Positions 24,973 to 34,674 of a stretch of 59,683 nt of DNA are shown piece by piece. Position numbers and translations under genes: made by a program. Numbering within the stretch: position 1 is the first letter of the stretch; every line of letters begins with the position of its first letter. The notes beneath the pieces were generated by a model. The model was given only the letters and a program-made list of their open reading frames with translations, was not told the origin of the DNA and did not search any database. Source of the stretch: Bacteroidales bacterium (lineage in GTDB: Bacteria; Bacteroidota; Bacteroidia; Bacteroidales; P3); assembly GCA_017483575.1 (NCBI GenBank), contig JAFUWF010000016.1, positions 1 to 59,683 on the forward strand, in the 5' to 3' direction.

Positions 24973-27291
24973 TTATCTGATCACCACGACCTTGCGGGCG
25001 GAATGGTTGCCGATTTTCACAAGGTAAGTTCCCGAGGCGTTGACGTTGAAATGCATGGGTGAGTATTCATCCTGCTTGGTGGCTAGTATTCGGCCATTGA
25101 CATCGTAGAGCCACACGGCGTTACCTTGTGCACCGTCCACAACTATTTGTCCGTTGCTGGTGTATATCTTGGCGCTTATCGTCTCCACGTCATCCACACC
25201 GACATAGATGGTATCGTAAATGTAGAGGGTATCATGCACAAACACCGTGTCGTGCAACCACAGGGTGTCGGTGTTGTATACAACCGTGGTGTCGTATATT
25301 GTGTTGGTGACGGTGTCTAATACGGTATTTGTGACAGTATCATATATGGTATTTGTCACCGTGTCGGTCAGTGCGATGTAGGTGGTATCGTGGATGTTAA
25401 TGTAAGTCGTATCATGCACAGGTATATATTCCGTCAGCGCGAGTGTGTCAACCAATATGGTTGTATCATGTACCGCGTAGGGCACATCGATATATGTGGT
25501 GTCGTGGATGTTGATGTAGGTTGTGTCATGTATGGGCACATACTCTGTCAGTAAGAGTGTGTCGACCACTACGGTTGTGTCATATACAGCGTAGAGCACA
25601 TCAACATATGTCGTATCATGCACGTTGATATAGGTTGTATCATGTACGGGTACATTCTCTGTCAGCGTAAGCGTGTCAATCACAATGGTTGTGTCGTGTA
25701 CCGCATACGGCACGTCAATATATGTGGTGTCAAAAATGTTAATATAGGTGGTATCGTGCACGGGTACATATTCTGTCAGCGTAAGCGTGTCTACCAGTAT
25801 GGTTGTGTCGTGTACGGCATATGGCACATCGATGTATGTGGTGTCGTGGATGTTGATGTAGGTTGTGTCATGCACTGGTACATATTCTGTCAGCGTGAGT
25901 GTGTCATTTATTATAGTTGTATCACGAACGGCAAATACGGCTGTAAAAACCGTGTCAGAAACTACGGATATCTGACGAGGATTAATGGACAATCCATCTT
26001 GCCATCCTATAAACGACATCCCTCCTCTTGAAAGTGCATATATTAGTAAATTTTGGCCATCAGAATAGGTACCGGTTCCAACGGTACTACCTAGCGTGTC
26101 ATTATTTGATTGTACAGTAACATCCCATTGGCATACTTCCATGGGATAAATGTTGTTGGCCAAACTATCCCAATACATCGCGTGTCTATACGCATCAACT
26201 GACTGGCATGGTACAAATATGGATACCGGAAGTTCTGTCACCCAATCCAAAGTGCTATAGTATGTTTGTCCAGTTTGGACATCTCGCCAGTTTCCTTGAA
26301 ATGTTTCATTTGTTATTATTGGTGGCGTTCTTCTTTTTAGAATAATTCGTGAAAGTTTGCTATTGTCAATACCAGAAGAAATAGAACTGGATATGCCAAA
26401 GGCCCTGTTCCCAATATATTCAACAGATTCTGGTATCTCTATATACTGAAGATTATTACAACTGCTCAAAGCTCCGTCTCCTATATATTTCAATTTTTCC
26501 GGGAGTGTGATTGACGAGAATCGACATCCTTGGAATGTGTATTCTCGTATTGTGTCGAGGCTTGTTGGTAATGTTACATCTCCATAGATTCCGTAGTTAA
26601 ATGCACAATAGCCGATATAGTTTACAGAATCTGGAATGGTTAAATGTTTCTCATAATAATCCCACTCGAATGCATACCTTCCAATATAACGAAGTGTAGA
26701 TGGTAGGATAATAGTGTCAAGATAACTTACAGCATTATAGATGCTTCCCGTTGTCATATGAATAAATGAGTAGTTCTTGATTGTATCTACACCTTCTGGA
26801 ATAATTAAATTTGTCACCAGTTGATTGTTTATATATAGTCGGCGACCACAATAAAGAGGATTTGAGTAAATATTCTCAAAGTTAATATTACACCATTCGG
26901 CAAGAGAGCCTTTATAATAAACAGCGTTTAAGCTCACATTTCCATAACCGGTTGGGAATGCATCTCTTTCAATGGTCCTTATAGTTGTAGGTATCGTTAT
27001 TGTTGTAATTGTACTAGATGTGAATGTACCTTGTTTGATTCCAGAAACCTTAATCCAAGAACCATTCCATAAAACACTATCCGGGATAACTATGTTTCCA
27101 GATGGAGCAGTATATCCTGAATAATCACCAGTCCAACCATTTCCAGGATATGTTACGAATGCATCTCCATTAACTACCACATAGTATAATGTCTTAGACT
27201 GATATGTGTAGGAAAAATCGTAGGCCTTCACGTTTTGCGGAATAGCCAATGCCATCATCATAACAGCAAAAAAAGTAAATCTGTGTTTCAT
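24973..27291 (-). CDS. BspA-type leucine-rich-repeat surface protein with 38-residue repeats and T9SS type A domain
   Basis: A 772-residue protein with signal peptide (ending VKAYDF). Residues ~40-340 carry BspA/TpLRR (LRR_5) repeats such as LPEKLKYIGDGALSSC and IPESVEYIGNRAFG. A short domain (ISVVSDTVFTAVFAV) leads into five tandem 38-residue repeats (HDTTYINIHDTTYIDVPYA core) and shorter DTVTNTIY repeats. The last ~70 residues are a T9SS type A sorting domain (VWLYDVNGRILATK, GTYLVKIG, KVVVIR). A cell-surface adhesin is the usual role of such proteins. The gene is AT-richer than its neighbours and has leader element B upstream. Confidence 0.9.
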   Translation of the reverse strand: MKHRFTFFAVMMMALAIPQNVKAYDFSYTYQSKTLYYVVVNGDAFVTYPGNGWTGDYSGYTAPSGNIVIPDSVLWNGSWIKVSGIKQGTFTSSTITTITIPTTIRTIERDAFPTGYGNVSLNAVYYKGSLAEWCNINFENIYSNPLYCGRRLYINNQLVTNLIIPEGVDTIKNYSFIHMTTGSIYNAVSYLDTIILPSTLRYIGRYAFEWDYYEKHLTIPDSVNYIGYCAFNYGIYGDVTLPTSLDTIREYTFQGCRFSSITLPEKLKYIGDGALSSCNNLQYIEIPESVEYIGNRAFGISSSISSGIDNSKLSRIILKRRTPPIITNETFQGNWRDVQTGQTYYSTLDWVTELPVSIFVPCQSVDAYRHAMYWDSLANNIYPMEVCQWDVTVQSNNDTLGSTVGTGTYSDGQNLLIYALSRGGMSFIGWQDGLSINPRQISVVSDTVFTAVFAVRDTTIINDTLTLTEYVPVHDTTYINIHDTTYIDVPYAVHDTTILVDTLTLTEYVPVHDTTYINIFDTTYIDVPYAVHDTTIVIDTLTLTENVPVHDTTYINVHDTTYVDVLYAVYDTTVVVDTLLLTEYVPIHDTTYINIHDTTYIDVPYAVHDTTILVDTLALTEYIPVHDTTYINIHDTTYIALTDTVTNTIYDTVTNTVLDTVTNTIYDTTVVYNTDTLWLHDTVFVHDTLYIYDTIYVGVDDVETISAKIYTSNGQIVVDGAQGNAVWLYDVNGRILATKQDEYSPMHFNVNASGTYLVKIGNHSARKVVVIR
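25360..25929 (-). repeat. five tandem 114-bp coding repeats in the BspA-like gene
   Basis: Each 38-codon unit reads approximately VHDTTILVDTLTLTEYVPVH followed by DTTYINIHDTTYIDVPYA. Identical strings recur at exact multiples of 114 bp (gtcgtggatgttgatgta at 25501 and 25843, 342 bp apart). The units form a Thr/Asp-rich stalk before the sorting domain, and their number could vary by recombination. Confidence 0.9.
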
Positions 27292-27340
27292 ATAACCAAT
27301 AATTTATGTTGTTGTTCAAATGTAGCAGACAATATAAAAG

Positions 27341-27545
27341 CCGTGAACTTGTTTTGTTCGTAAGGAGGCTCTGGTAAAACCCAATCTGCAAACAAGAAAG
27401 CTCACGGTGCCGTGAGCGTTTCTCCTTTCTAGTGCAGATTGTTTTAGAAATTTACCAGATTTCCTTACGCAAAAGAAAAGCGAAAGCGCTTCAATATGTC
27501 GTTATGTCTATACTATTCTTTTTGTTTATGTCATATAATGTTTGA
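27341..27545 (-). ncRNA. structured leader element, copy B
   Basis: Lies 50-254 bp upstream of the BspA-like gene start. Pairings (plus coordinates): 27359-27366/27462-27469, 27371-27378/27451-27458, 27383-27389/27434-27440, 27395-27400/27425-27430 and apical 27400-27406/27411-27417. The outer three stems have no sequence in common with copy A yet are equally well paired. The apical part, GTTCACGG (27348-27341) and the segment 27479-27545 are nearly identical to copy A. The gap 27292-27574 contains nothing else that I can identify. Confidence 0.75.
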
Positions 27546-27574
27546 GTTTCACTAATTCAATTGTTAACAGCTTT

Positions 27575-27765
27575 CTATAGTTTGTCTATTTCTTCTACTG
27601 TCAGTCCCGTGTATTTTAAAATCAGTTCCGTGTGTATCCCGTCAGCTTTCATCTCTTGTCGCTGACAAACGACTTGAGGGTATGTCCATCAATAAGCATC
27701 GTCACGTTGTTGGAGTATTCGAGGATATCCTCCAGCCGTCCTTTATCGCGTGCCCTCTCTCTCAT
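27575..27765 (-). pseudogene. HepT (DUF86) N-terminal fragment abutting the end of an Rpn-family gene
   Basis: From ATG at 27765 a 38-residue frame reads MRERARDKGRLEDILEYSNN and then GHTLKSFVSDKR and stops at 27649. This is the first helix pair of HepT-like RNases, which are normally about 110 residues and contain a later RxxxxHxY site. In another frame, overlapping at ATGA, a 25-residue frame (27652-27575) reads MKADGIHTELILKYTGLTVE then EIDKL, like the end of Rpn/PD-(D/E)XK proteins. The junction looks like a deletion between two neighbouring genes. The toxin should be non-functional. Confidence 0.7.
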
Positions 27766-28051
27766 ATATCAGAATTCTATCTTGTTCAGCCGTTTTGGCA
27801 GCGTATGGACGGAGCGTGCCGTCCACCACCAGGTCGACGTCGCGACCTAACAGTTCCTGAAGGTCCATCAACATACCGCCGTGGGTAAAAAGCGTGAACG
27901 GCTTTCCGGAATAGTCGGGGACAAAAAGGATGTCGACATCGCTCCTCGGCGTCTCCTCGCCGCGGGCGAAAGAGCCGAAAAGCCATGCTTTCAGGACGGG
28001 CTGCGTCTTGAAATAGTCGGCTATTATCTTCGTCATTGCTTGCGTGCTCAT
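27743..28051 (-). CDS. MntA-like nucleotidyltransferase (antitoxin of a decayed HepT pair)
   Basis: A 102-residue protein starting at the ATG ending at 28051 (MSTQAMTKIIADYFKTQ). The longer in-frame extension runs through the promoter and is rejected. The active-site signature is AWLFGSFARGEETPRSDVDILF, with a third acidic residue in GRDVDLVV. It overlaps the HepT remnant by 23 bp, the arrangement of intact MntA-HepT operons. The antitoxin survives although the toxin is truncated. Confidence 0.85.
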   Translation of the reverse strand: MSTQAMTKIIADYFKTQPVLKAWLFGSFARGEETPRSDVDILFVPDYSGKPFTLFTHGGMLMDLQELLGRDVDLVVDGTLRPYAAKTAEQDRILIYEREGTR

Positions 28052-28079
28052 AAGCTCGTTGTGCGTTGTTTTCGATTTG

Positions 28080-28110
28080 CAAAAGTACACATTCTTTTTG
28101 AATCTGCAAA
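28080..28110 (-). promoter_or_regulatory. promoter TTTG-N19-TACTTTTG
   Basis: Minus-strand TTTG (28110-28107) and TACTTTTG (28087-28080) lie 28 bp before the MntA-like start, with 19 bp between the boxes. Confidence 0.7.
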
Positions 28111-28179
28111 AAATATTTTCGAACGCAACGTTTTGCTGCGGCCTCGAGGTATTATGACGCACGTTGGAAAGGACATGGA

Positions 28180-28215
28180 TAGATCCCGGACGCAAGCGTC
28201 CGGACACGGGACGAA
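28180..28215. repeat. REP-like hairpin in a 388-bp intergenic region
   Basis: ccggacgc (28186-28193) and gcgtccgg (28196-28203) form a tight hairpin flanked by ccc/ggg. Apart from this palindrome and the promoter at 28080, the gap 28052-28439 holds no gene that I can support. Confidence 0.6.
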
Positions 28216-28439
28216 GCCATGGAGTTGACGGGCATGCTATCGAAGAGAGGACGAAGAAGGATTGAGCTTGGATCGATGGGGCACATAGGAACGAGGTAGT
28301 GTTTGATTGGTGTTTGAGTAAAGGGGGAGTAAAAGCTATAAATGGTCTTTGCGCATTTGAATAATTGAACTCAAAAAGGGGATACGATACAATATTTTGT
28401 GAGGATTGGCGTTATTATGTTGTTTTTTTATAGGACAAT

Positions 28440-29231
28440 ATGGGCAAGGAGTATCAGAATAATTGGAATAATCTGAATTATCAGAGTGGTCGGAGTGATC
28501 TGAATAATCTGAGTAATCAGAATGGTCAAAGTAATCAGAATACTCGGAGTATTCAGAAAAATCAGGGCAATCAGAGTCAGCAGGGCGGTATGCCGGCGAC
28601 TACTTTTCTGCCTCAGCATGGGCACTACCGGCAACTAAGGGTGTATCAGGTGACGGAGGCTCTCTATGACTTGACCTATATGTTCTGCAAGCGATTCCTG
28701 GGACATGGCGACCGGACGGTGGACCAGATGGTGCAGGCTGCACGCAGCGGGAAGCAGAATATCGCCGAGGGCAATCAGGCCGCGGCGACTTCCTCGGAGA
28801 CTGAAATCAAGCTGACCAATGTGGCCAAAGCGAGCCTGGAGGAGTTGCTGGTGGATTATGAAGACTATCTGCGCACACGCGGACTGCAGCAGTGGGACGG
28901 GCATCATCCCCGTTTCGAGGCCATGCGGACATACGCCCGCAGCGAGGAATTCTTTGCCGACTATGCCCAGCGGTCGGCTGCTATGAATGATGAGGAGCTG
29001 GCCAATCTGTGTATCACCCTGTGCCACCAGGCCATCTACATGCTGAAAAGGCTCATCGACCACCAGCAGGAACGGTTCACCACAGAAGGTGGCATCAGGG
29101 AACGGATGACCGCCACACGCCTGCAATACCGCAAGGCGCAGCAGACGGAGATAGAGCGTCTGCAAGAGGAGAATGCGGCATTGAAGGATAGGATAAAGGA
29201 ATTGGAGGAGAGAATAGATAGAAAAAAATAA
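28440..29231 (+). CDS. four-helix-bundle (S23/PF05635-like) protein with Asn/Gln-rich head and coiled-coil tail
   Basis: 263 residues in three parts. Residues 1-48 are low complexity, rich in Asn, Gln and Ser (NNWNNLNYQSG, NLSNQNGQSNQN), and are encoded by a degenerate cagaataat-type repeat. Residues ~55-215 resemble the four-helix-bundle family first found in 23S rRNA intervening sequences (YDLTYMFCKRFLGHGDRTVDQ, AARSGKQNIAEGN, ASLEELLVDYEDYL). Residues ~235-263 are a heptad coiled coil (IERLQEENAALKDRIKELEE). It ends 11 bp before the NfnAB-like gene. Function unknown; the head looks prion-like. Confidence 0.8.
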   Translation: MGKEYQNNWNNLNYQSGRSDLNNLSNQNGQSNQNTRSIQKNQGNQSQQGGMPATTFLPQHGHYRQLRVYQVTEALYDLTYMFCKRFLGHGDRTVDQMVQAARSGKQNIAEGNQAAATSSETEIKLTNVAKASLEELLVDYEDYLRTRGLQQWDGHHPRFEAMRTYARSEEFFADYAQRSAAMNDEELANLCITLCHQAIYMLKRLIDHQQERFTTEGGIRERMTATRLQYRKAQQTEIERLQEENAALKDRIKELEERIDRKK

Positions 29232-29242
29232 AACACAACAAT

Positions 29243-31492
29243 ATGTACGAGATTATCAGCAAGCGGCTGCTTAACAGCCACGAGATTTACCAGATGGAGG
29301 TCCACGCGCCGTGGATATCGCTCAGCGGCAAGCCGGGCCAGTTCGTCATCGTCATCCCCCACCCCAACGGCGAGCGCATACCGCTCACCATCAGCGACAT
29401 CGTATATCAAAGACAGTCGATAGTGCTGGTGTTCCAGGTGGTGGGCGAGACCACACGGCAGCTGGCGGCGATGGAGGTGGGCGACGACCTCTACACCATC
29501 GTGGGACCTCTGGGCAAGCCCAGCGAGCTGATAGGATTGGTGCCCAAGCGGCTGCTCTTCGTGGCTGGCGGCGTGGGCATCGCGCCGGTATTCCCGCAGG
29601 TGAAGTGGGCGTTCCGCAACGGCATACCGACCGACGTGGTCATCGGTGCCCGCTCGAAGGACCTCCTCTTCTATGAGGACGAGCTACGGGCCGTCTGCAA
29701 CAACCTGCACATCATGACCGACGACGGCACCTACGGCGAGCAAGGCTTGGTCACCGCCAAGGTGGACGAGCTCTGCTCCAAGGGCGTGGAGTACAGCCAC
29801 TGCGTGGCCATCGGGCCGCTACCGATGATGAAGTTCGTCAGCCTGACCACCAAGAAATACAACCTGCCGACCATCGTGAGCCTCAACTGCATGATGGTGG
29901 ACGGCACGGGCATGTGCGGCGCATGCCGCGTGAGGGTCGGCGACGAGGTGAAGTTCTGCTGCGTCGACGGACCTGAGTTCGACGGCCACCTGGTGGACTT
30001 CGACGAGGCCGCCCGCAAACTGAAGACCCCGGACGCGCGCCGCTACCGCATTGCCACTGCCGAGAGTGGGCACCAGTGCAATCTGGCGCCAGCGGTTGAA
30101 GAAGCCTTGGGTATGCCGGCGGGACGCCGGCGCTCCAAACCGGCTGAGCAAGATCCCAAGGTCCGCGCCCATAACTTCGACGAGGTCTCCTTCGGTCTCA
30201 CCGAGCACCAGGCCATCGTCGAGGCGGGCCGTTGCCTGCAGTGCAAGAAGCCGCGCTGCGTCGAGGCCTGCCCCGTGGGCATCAACATCCCGCGTTTCAT
30301 CCAGAATATCAAGGAAGAAAACTTCAACCAAGCCTACATCACCATCAGCCACGACTCGGCGCTGCCGGCCGTCTGCGGACGCGTCTGCCCGCAGGAGACG
30401 CAGTGCGAGGGCAGCTGCGTGATGGGCGTCAAGAACGAACCCATTGCCATCGGTGCCCTGGAGCGCTTCGTGGCCGACAACCACCGCGCCCAGTCGAAGC
30501 CACAGAGCCAGTGCTACCCCGCCGGCCGCAAGGTTGCGGTGGTGGGCAGCGGCCCCAGCGGCCTCACCTGCGCCGGCGACCTGGCCAAACACGGCTTCCA
30601 GGTCACCGTCTTCGAGGCCCTGCACCATGCCGGCGGCGTGCTCGTCTACGGCATCCCCGAGTTCCGCCTGCCCAAGCAGCGCGTCGTGGAGCCCGAGATC
30701 GAGAACCTGCGCCGTCTGGGCGTCGAGATACGCACCAACGTCATCATCGGCAAGAGCATCACCATCGACCAGCTCTTCAGCGAGATGGAGTACGACGCCG
30801 TCTATATTGCCAGCGGCGCCGGCCTGCCCAAGTTCATGGGCGTCAAGGGCGAGACCCTCATCGGCGTCATCAGCGCCAACGAGCTGCTGACGCGCACTAA
30901 CCTCATGCACGGCTACGACGAGCAGTACGATACCCCCATCTATCTGGGCAAGAAGGTCATCGTCGTCGGTGGCGGCAACGTGGCCATGGACGCCGCCCGC
31001 ACGGCCCTGCGCCTGGGCAGCGAGGTGACGGTGGTCTACCGCCGCGGCCAGCAGGACATGCCCGCCCGCCGCGAGGAGGTGCACCACGCCATGGAAGAGG
31101 GCGTGCAGTTCATGTTCCAGACCGCGCCGGTCGAAATCCTCGGCAACGAGGACGGCACAGCCCGTGCCCTGCGCTGCGTGAAGATGGAGATGGGTGCCCC
31201 CGACGAAAAGGGCCGCCGCAGCTTCAAGGCCATCGAAGGTAGCGAGGTGGACGTCGAGGCCGACACCATCGTCGCCGCCCTCGGCACCAGCCCCAACCCC
31301 CTCATACGCACCACCACGCCGGGCCTCGAGTGCGAGCCCTGGGGCGGCATCAAGGCCGACGAGAACGGCCAGACGAGCCGCAAGCTCATCTTCGCCGGCG
31401 GCGACGCCGTCAGCGGTGCCGCCACGGTCATCCTCGCCATGGGTGCCGGCCGCAAGGCCGCCAAAGCCATCATGGAGGCGCTGGGAAATTGA
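29243..31492 (+). CDS. NfnAB/SudAB-like fused NAD(P)H:ferredoxin-type oxidoreductase (glutamate-synthase-small-subunit-like)
   Basis: 749 residues. Residues 1-280 match the PyrK/NfnA type: FAD- and NAD-binding (PGQFVIVIPHPNGERIPLT, VAGGVGIAPVFPQ) and a [2Fe-2S] site with GTGMCGACRVRVGDEVKFCC. Residues ~310-749 match GltD/NfnB: two [4Fe-4S] clusters (CLQCKKPRCVEACPVG, VCGRVCPQETQCEGSC), FAD loop VVGSGPSGLTCAG and NADPH loop VVGGGNVAMDAAR. Databases often label this fusion dihydroorotate dehydrogenase B/glutamate synthase. The likely role is flavin-based exchange between NADH, NADPH and ferredoxin or sulfide. A REP-like repeat encodes part of the linker (residues ~291-298). Confidence 0.92.
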   Translation: MYEIISKRLLNSHEIYQMEVHAPWISLSGKPGQFVIVIPHPNGERIPLTISDIVYQRQSIVLVFQVVGETTRQLAAMEVGDDLYTIVGPLGKPSELIGLVPKRLLFVAGGVGIAPVFPQVKWAFRNGIPTDVVIGARSKDLLFYEDELRAVCNNLHIMTDDGTYGEQGLVTAKVDELCSKGVEYSHCVAIGPLPMMKFVSLTTKKYNLPTIVSLNCMMVDGTGMCGACRVRVGDEVKFCCVDGPEFDGHLVDFDEAARKLKTPDARRYRIATAESGHQCNLAPAVEEALGMPAGRRRSKPAEQDPKVRAHNFDEVSFGLTEHQAIVEAGRCLQCKKPRCVEACPVGINIPRFIQNIKEENFNQAYITISHDSALPAVCGRVCPQETQCEGSCVMGVKNEPIAIGALERFVADNHRAQSKPQSQCYPAGRKVAVVGSGPSGLTCAGDLAKHGFQVTVFEALHHAGGVLVYGIPEFRLPKQRVVEPEIENLRRLGVEIRTNVIIGKSITIDQLFSEMEYDAVYIASGAGLPKFMGVKGETLIGVISANELLTRTNLMHGYDEQYDTPIYLGKKVIVVGGGNVAMDAARTALRLGSEVTVVYRRGQQDMPARREEVHHAMEEGVQFMFQTAPVEILGNEDGTARALRCVKMEMGAPDEKGRRSFKAIEGSEVDVEADTIVAALGTSPNPLIRTTTPGLECEPWGGIKADENGQTSRKLIFAGGDAVSGAATVILAMGAGRKAAKAIMEALGN
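30114..30136. repeat. half of the GGAGCGCCGGC palindromic repeat, in the fusion linker
   Basis: On the minus strand it reads ggagcgccggcgtcccgccg plus gca, identical to the first half of the element in mpl at 56499-56544. It is translated in frame as MPAGRRRS, between the two enzymatic halves. Confidence 0.8.
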
Positions 31493-31495
31493 AAA

Positions 31496-31861
31496 GTGAA
31501 AATGGATAAATTCACCATCGAGACGGCGCCGCAGTACGAGCGGCACTACGACGAGGACAAGTTCTGGCAGAAGCTGCGGAAATACGCCGGCAAGTGGGGC
31601 GAGAAGCTTCTGCTGCCGGCCATGACGCTCTACTGCATGATGAAGTCGCCCAACGTATCGCTGCGCGACAAAGCACTGATTGCCGGTGCCTTGGGCTACC
31701 TCATCCTGCCCCTCGACGCCGTGCCCGACTTCATCCCCCTGCTCGGCATCACCGATGACCTGACGGCCATCATGCTTGTCATCAAAACCCTCAACAAGCA
31801 CCTCACCCCCCAGCTACGCCAAGAGGCCAAAGAACAAACCGACAGACTGCTTAAAGTTTAA
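31496..31861 (+). CDS. YkvA-family (DUF1232) membrane-associated protein
   Basis: A 121-residue protein (or 119 if started at ATG 31502). The DUF1232 signature is clear: SLRDKALIAGALGYLILPLD followed by AVPDFIPLLGITDDLTAI. The hydrophobic core could form a short hairpin in the membrane. Function of the family is not established. The last codons (CTT AAA GTT TAA) lie inside a repeat patch, which thus provides the stop. Confidence 0.88.
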   Translation: MKMDKFTIETAPQYERHYDEDKFWQKLRKYAGKWGEKLLLPAMTLYCMMKSPNVSLRDKALIAGALGYLILPLDAVPDFIPLLGITDDLTAIMLVIKTLNKHLTPQLRQEAKEQTDRLLKV

Positions 31862-31883
31862 AGTTTAAGGATTAAAGTTTAAA
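31851..31883. repeat. degenerate TTAAAGTTTAAAG repeat patch at the ykvA stop
   Basis: A run of ttaaagt/ttaaagg units spans the stop codon of the YkvA gene and ends just before the next start codon. Confidence 0.7.
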
Positions 31884-31887
31884 GAAT

Positions 31888-32614
31888 ATGAACAAGACGC
31901 TGAAATATCTGTTGTGCGTAAGCATAATTTTCAATTTTCAACTTTCAACTTTCAATTTATCAGCCCAGAAGCCACTGATTGACTCGCTGCACATGCCCAA
32001 CGCCGTCCATTTCCTTCCTCCCCCACCCGACACCGCCAGCGCCGCATTCCAATACGACAAGGCGCAGTACCGCTGGGGTCTCGAGCAGCGCAAGGACAGC
32101 GCACGACTGGCCATTGCTGTGGGCGACGCCATCTGGAGCATCGACAACATCTGCAAGATTTACAGCGGCGTGCTGGGCATCACCATCTCGCCCGAGAACA
32201 CCCCCACCATCTACCGCATGCTCACCCTCGGCCTCCTCACAACCGACCAAGCAGGCAAGCTACCCAAGAACCACTACATGCGCACGCGCCCTTACGTCTT
32301 CTATGACCAGCCCACCATCGCCCCCGGCGATGAGGAGGTCCTGCGTCACAACGGCTCCTACCCCAGCGGCCACACCATCCTCGGCTGGAGCGCCGCCTTG
32401 CTGCTCACCGAAATGGCCCCAGAATGCGCCGACACCATCCTGGCCCGCGGCTACATGTACGGCCAGAGCCGCGTCATCGCCGGCTACCATTGGCAGAGCG
32501 ACGTCGATGCTGCCCGCCTCGTAGCCAGTGCCGCCGTGGCTCGCCTCCACGCCGACAAACGTTTCCACAAACTCATGAAGAAAGCCCGAAAAGAATACAA
32601 GAAACTGAAGAAGA

Positions 32615-32622
<8 letters not shown>
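31888..32622 (+). CDS. PAP2-family (class A acid phosphatase-like) phosphatase
   Basis: A 244-residue exported enzyme. The PAP2 triad motifs are all present: KNHYMRTRPYV (KxxxxxxRP), SYPSGHT (PSGH) and SRVIAGYHWQSD (SRxxxxxHxxxD). This is the soluble periplasmic class A layout rather than the multi-span lipid phosphatase. The signal peptide is unusual: its hydrophobic stretch (IIFNFQLSTFNLSAQ) is encoded by a tandem-repeat patch. It overlaps the ABC-F start by 8 bp. Confidence 0.9.
31926..31960. repeat. AATTTTCAACTTTCAA repeat patch inside a signal peptide
   Basis: aattttcaattttcaacttt and the following ttcaactttcaatttat are degenerate 8-9 bp units. They encode the h-region and cleavage site of the PAP2 phosphatase. 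Confidence 0.7.
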
Positions 32623-34438
<1,816 letters not shown>

Positions 34439-34460
34439 CGCCCCCCTCTAGCCGAGATTT

Positions 34461-34563
34461 CCCTATCATCACCCTACGAACACCCTATCAACTCCCACAA
34501 AAATATAAGAACTGTGGGAGATGGTAGGGCGTTGGTAGGGGGTTGGTAGGTTGTTGGTGGGGA
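34461..34563. repeat. hairpin with CCCTAnCAnC-type tandem-repeat arms
   Basis: The inner stem ctcccaca (34492-34499) / tgtgggag (34513-34520) is perfect. The arms continue as degenerate ccctatcatcaccctac and its imperfect complement gttggtagggggttggtagg. It occupies the 236-bp gap before the small lipoprotein and has the same construction as the palindromes at 8381 and 51377. Confidence 0.75.
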
Positions 34564-34599
34564 GAATATCCCTATGGGAGGGAGGTTGAATGTTAATTT

Positions 34600-34631
34600 T
34601 TGTAGCGATTGAAAAAAAAAGTGTATATTTG
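34600..34631 (+). promoter_or_regulatory. promoter TTG-N21-TATATTTG
   Basis: TTG 34600-34602 and TATATTTG 34624-34631 lie upstream of the lipoprotein start at 34675, with A-tracts between. Confidence 0.65.
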
Positions 34632-34674
34632 CAGATTGAAAAAAAAAAACTTAAAACAATAAAACAAACAAAAA

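Noticed and set aside
25360-25929. CRISPR-like array because of regular spacing
   Set aside because: The 114-bp units are translated repeats of a surface protein with no unique spacers.
23741-27545. Cobalamin or TPP riboswitch before the TonB-type gene
   Set aside because: The conserved boxes of those riboswitches are absent, and the outer stems are not conserved in sequence.
28052-28207. N-terminal extension of the MntA-like protein
   Set aside because: It would run through the TTTG/TACTTTTG promoter, and the family starts at the later ATG.
29819-31801. 660-codon minus-strand frame opposite the NfnAB-like gene
   Set aside because: Antisense to clear iron-sulfur and nucleotide-binding motifs.
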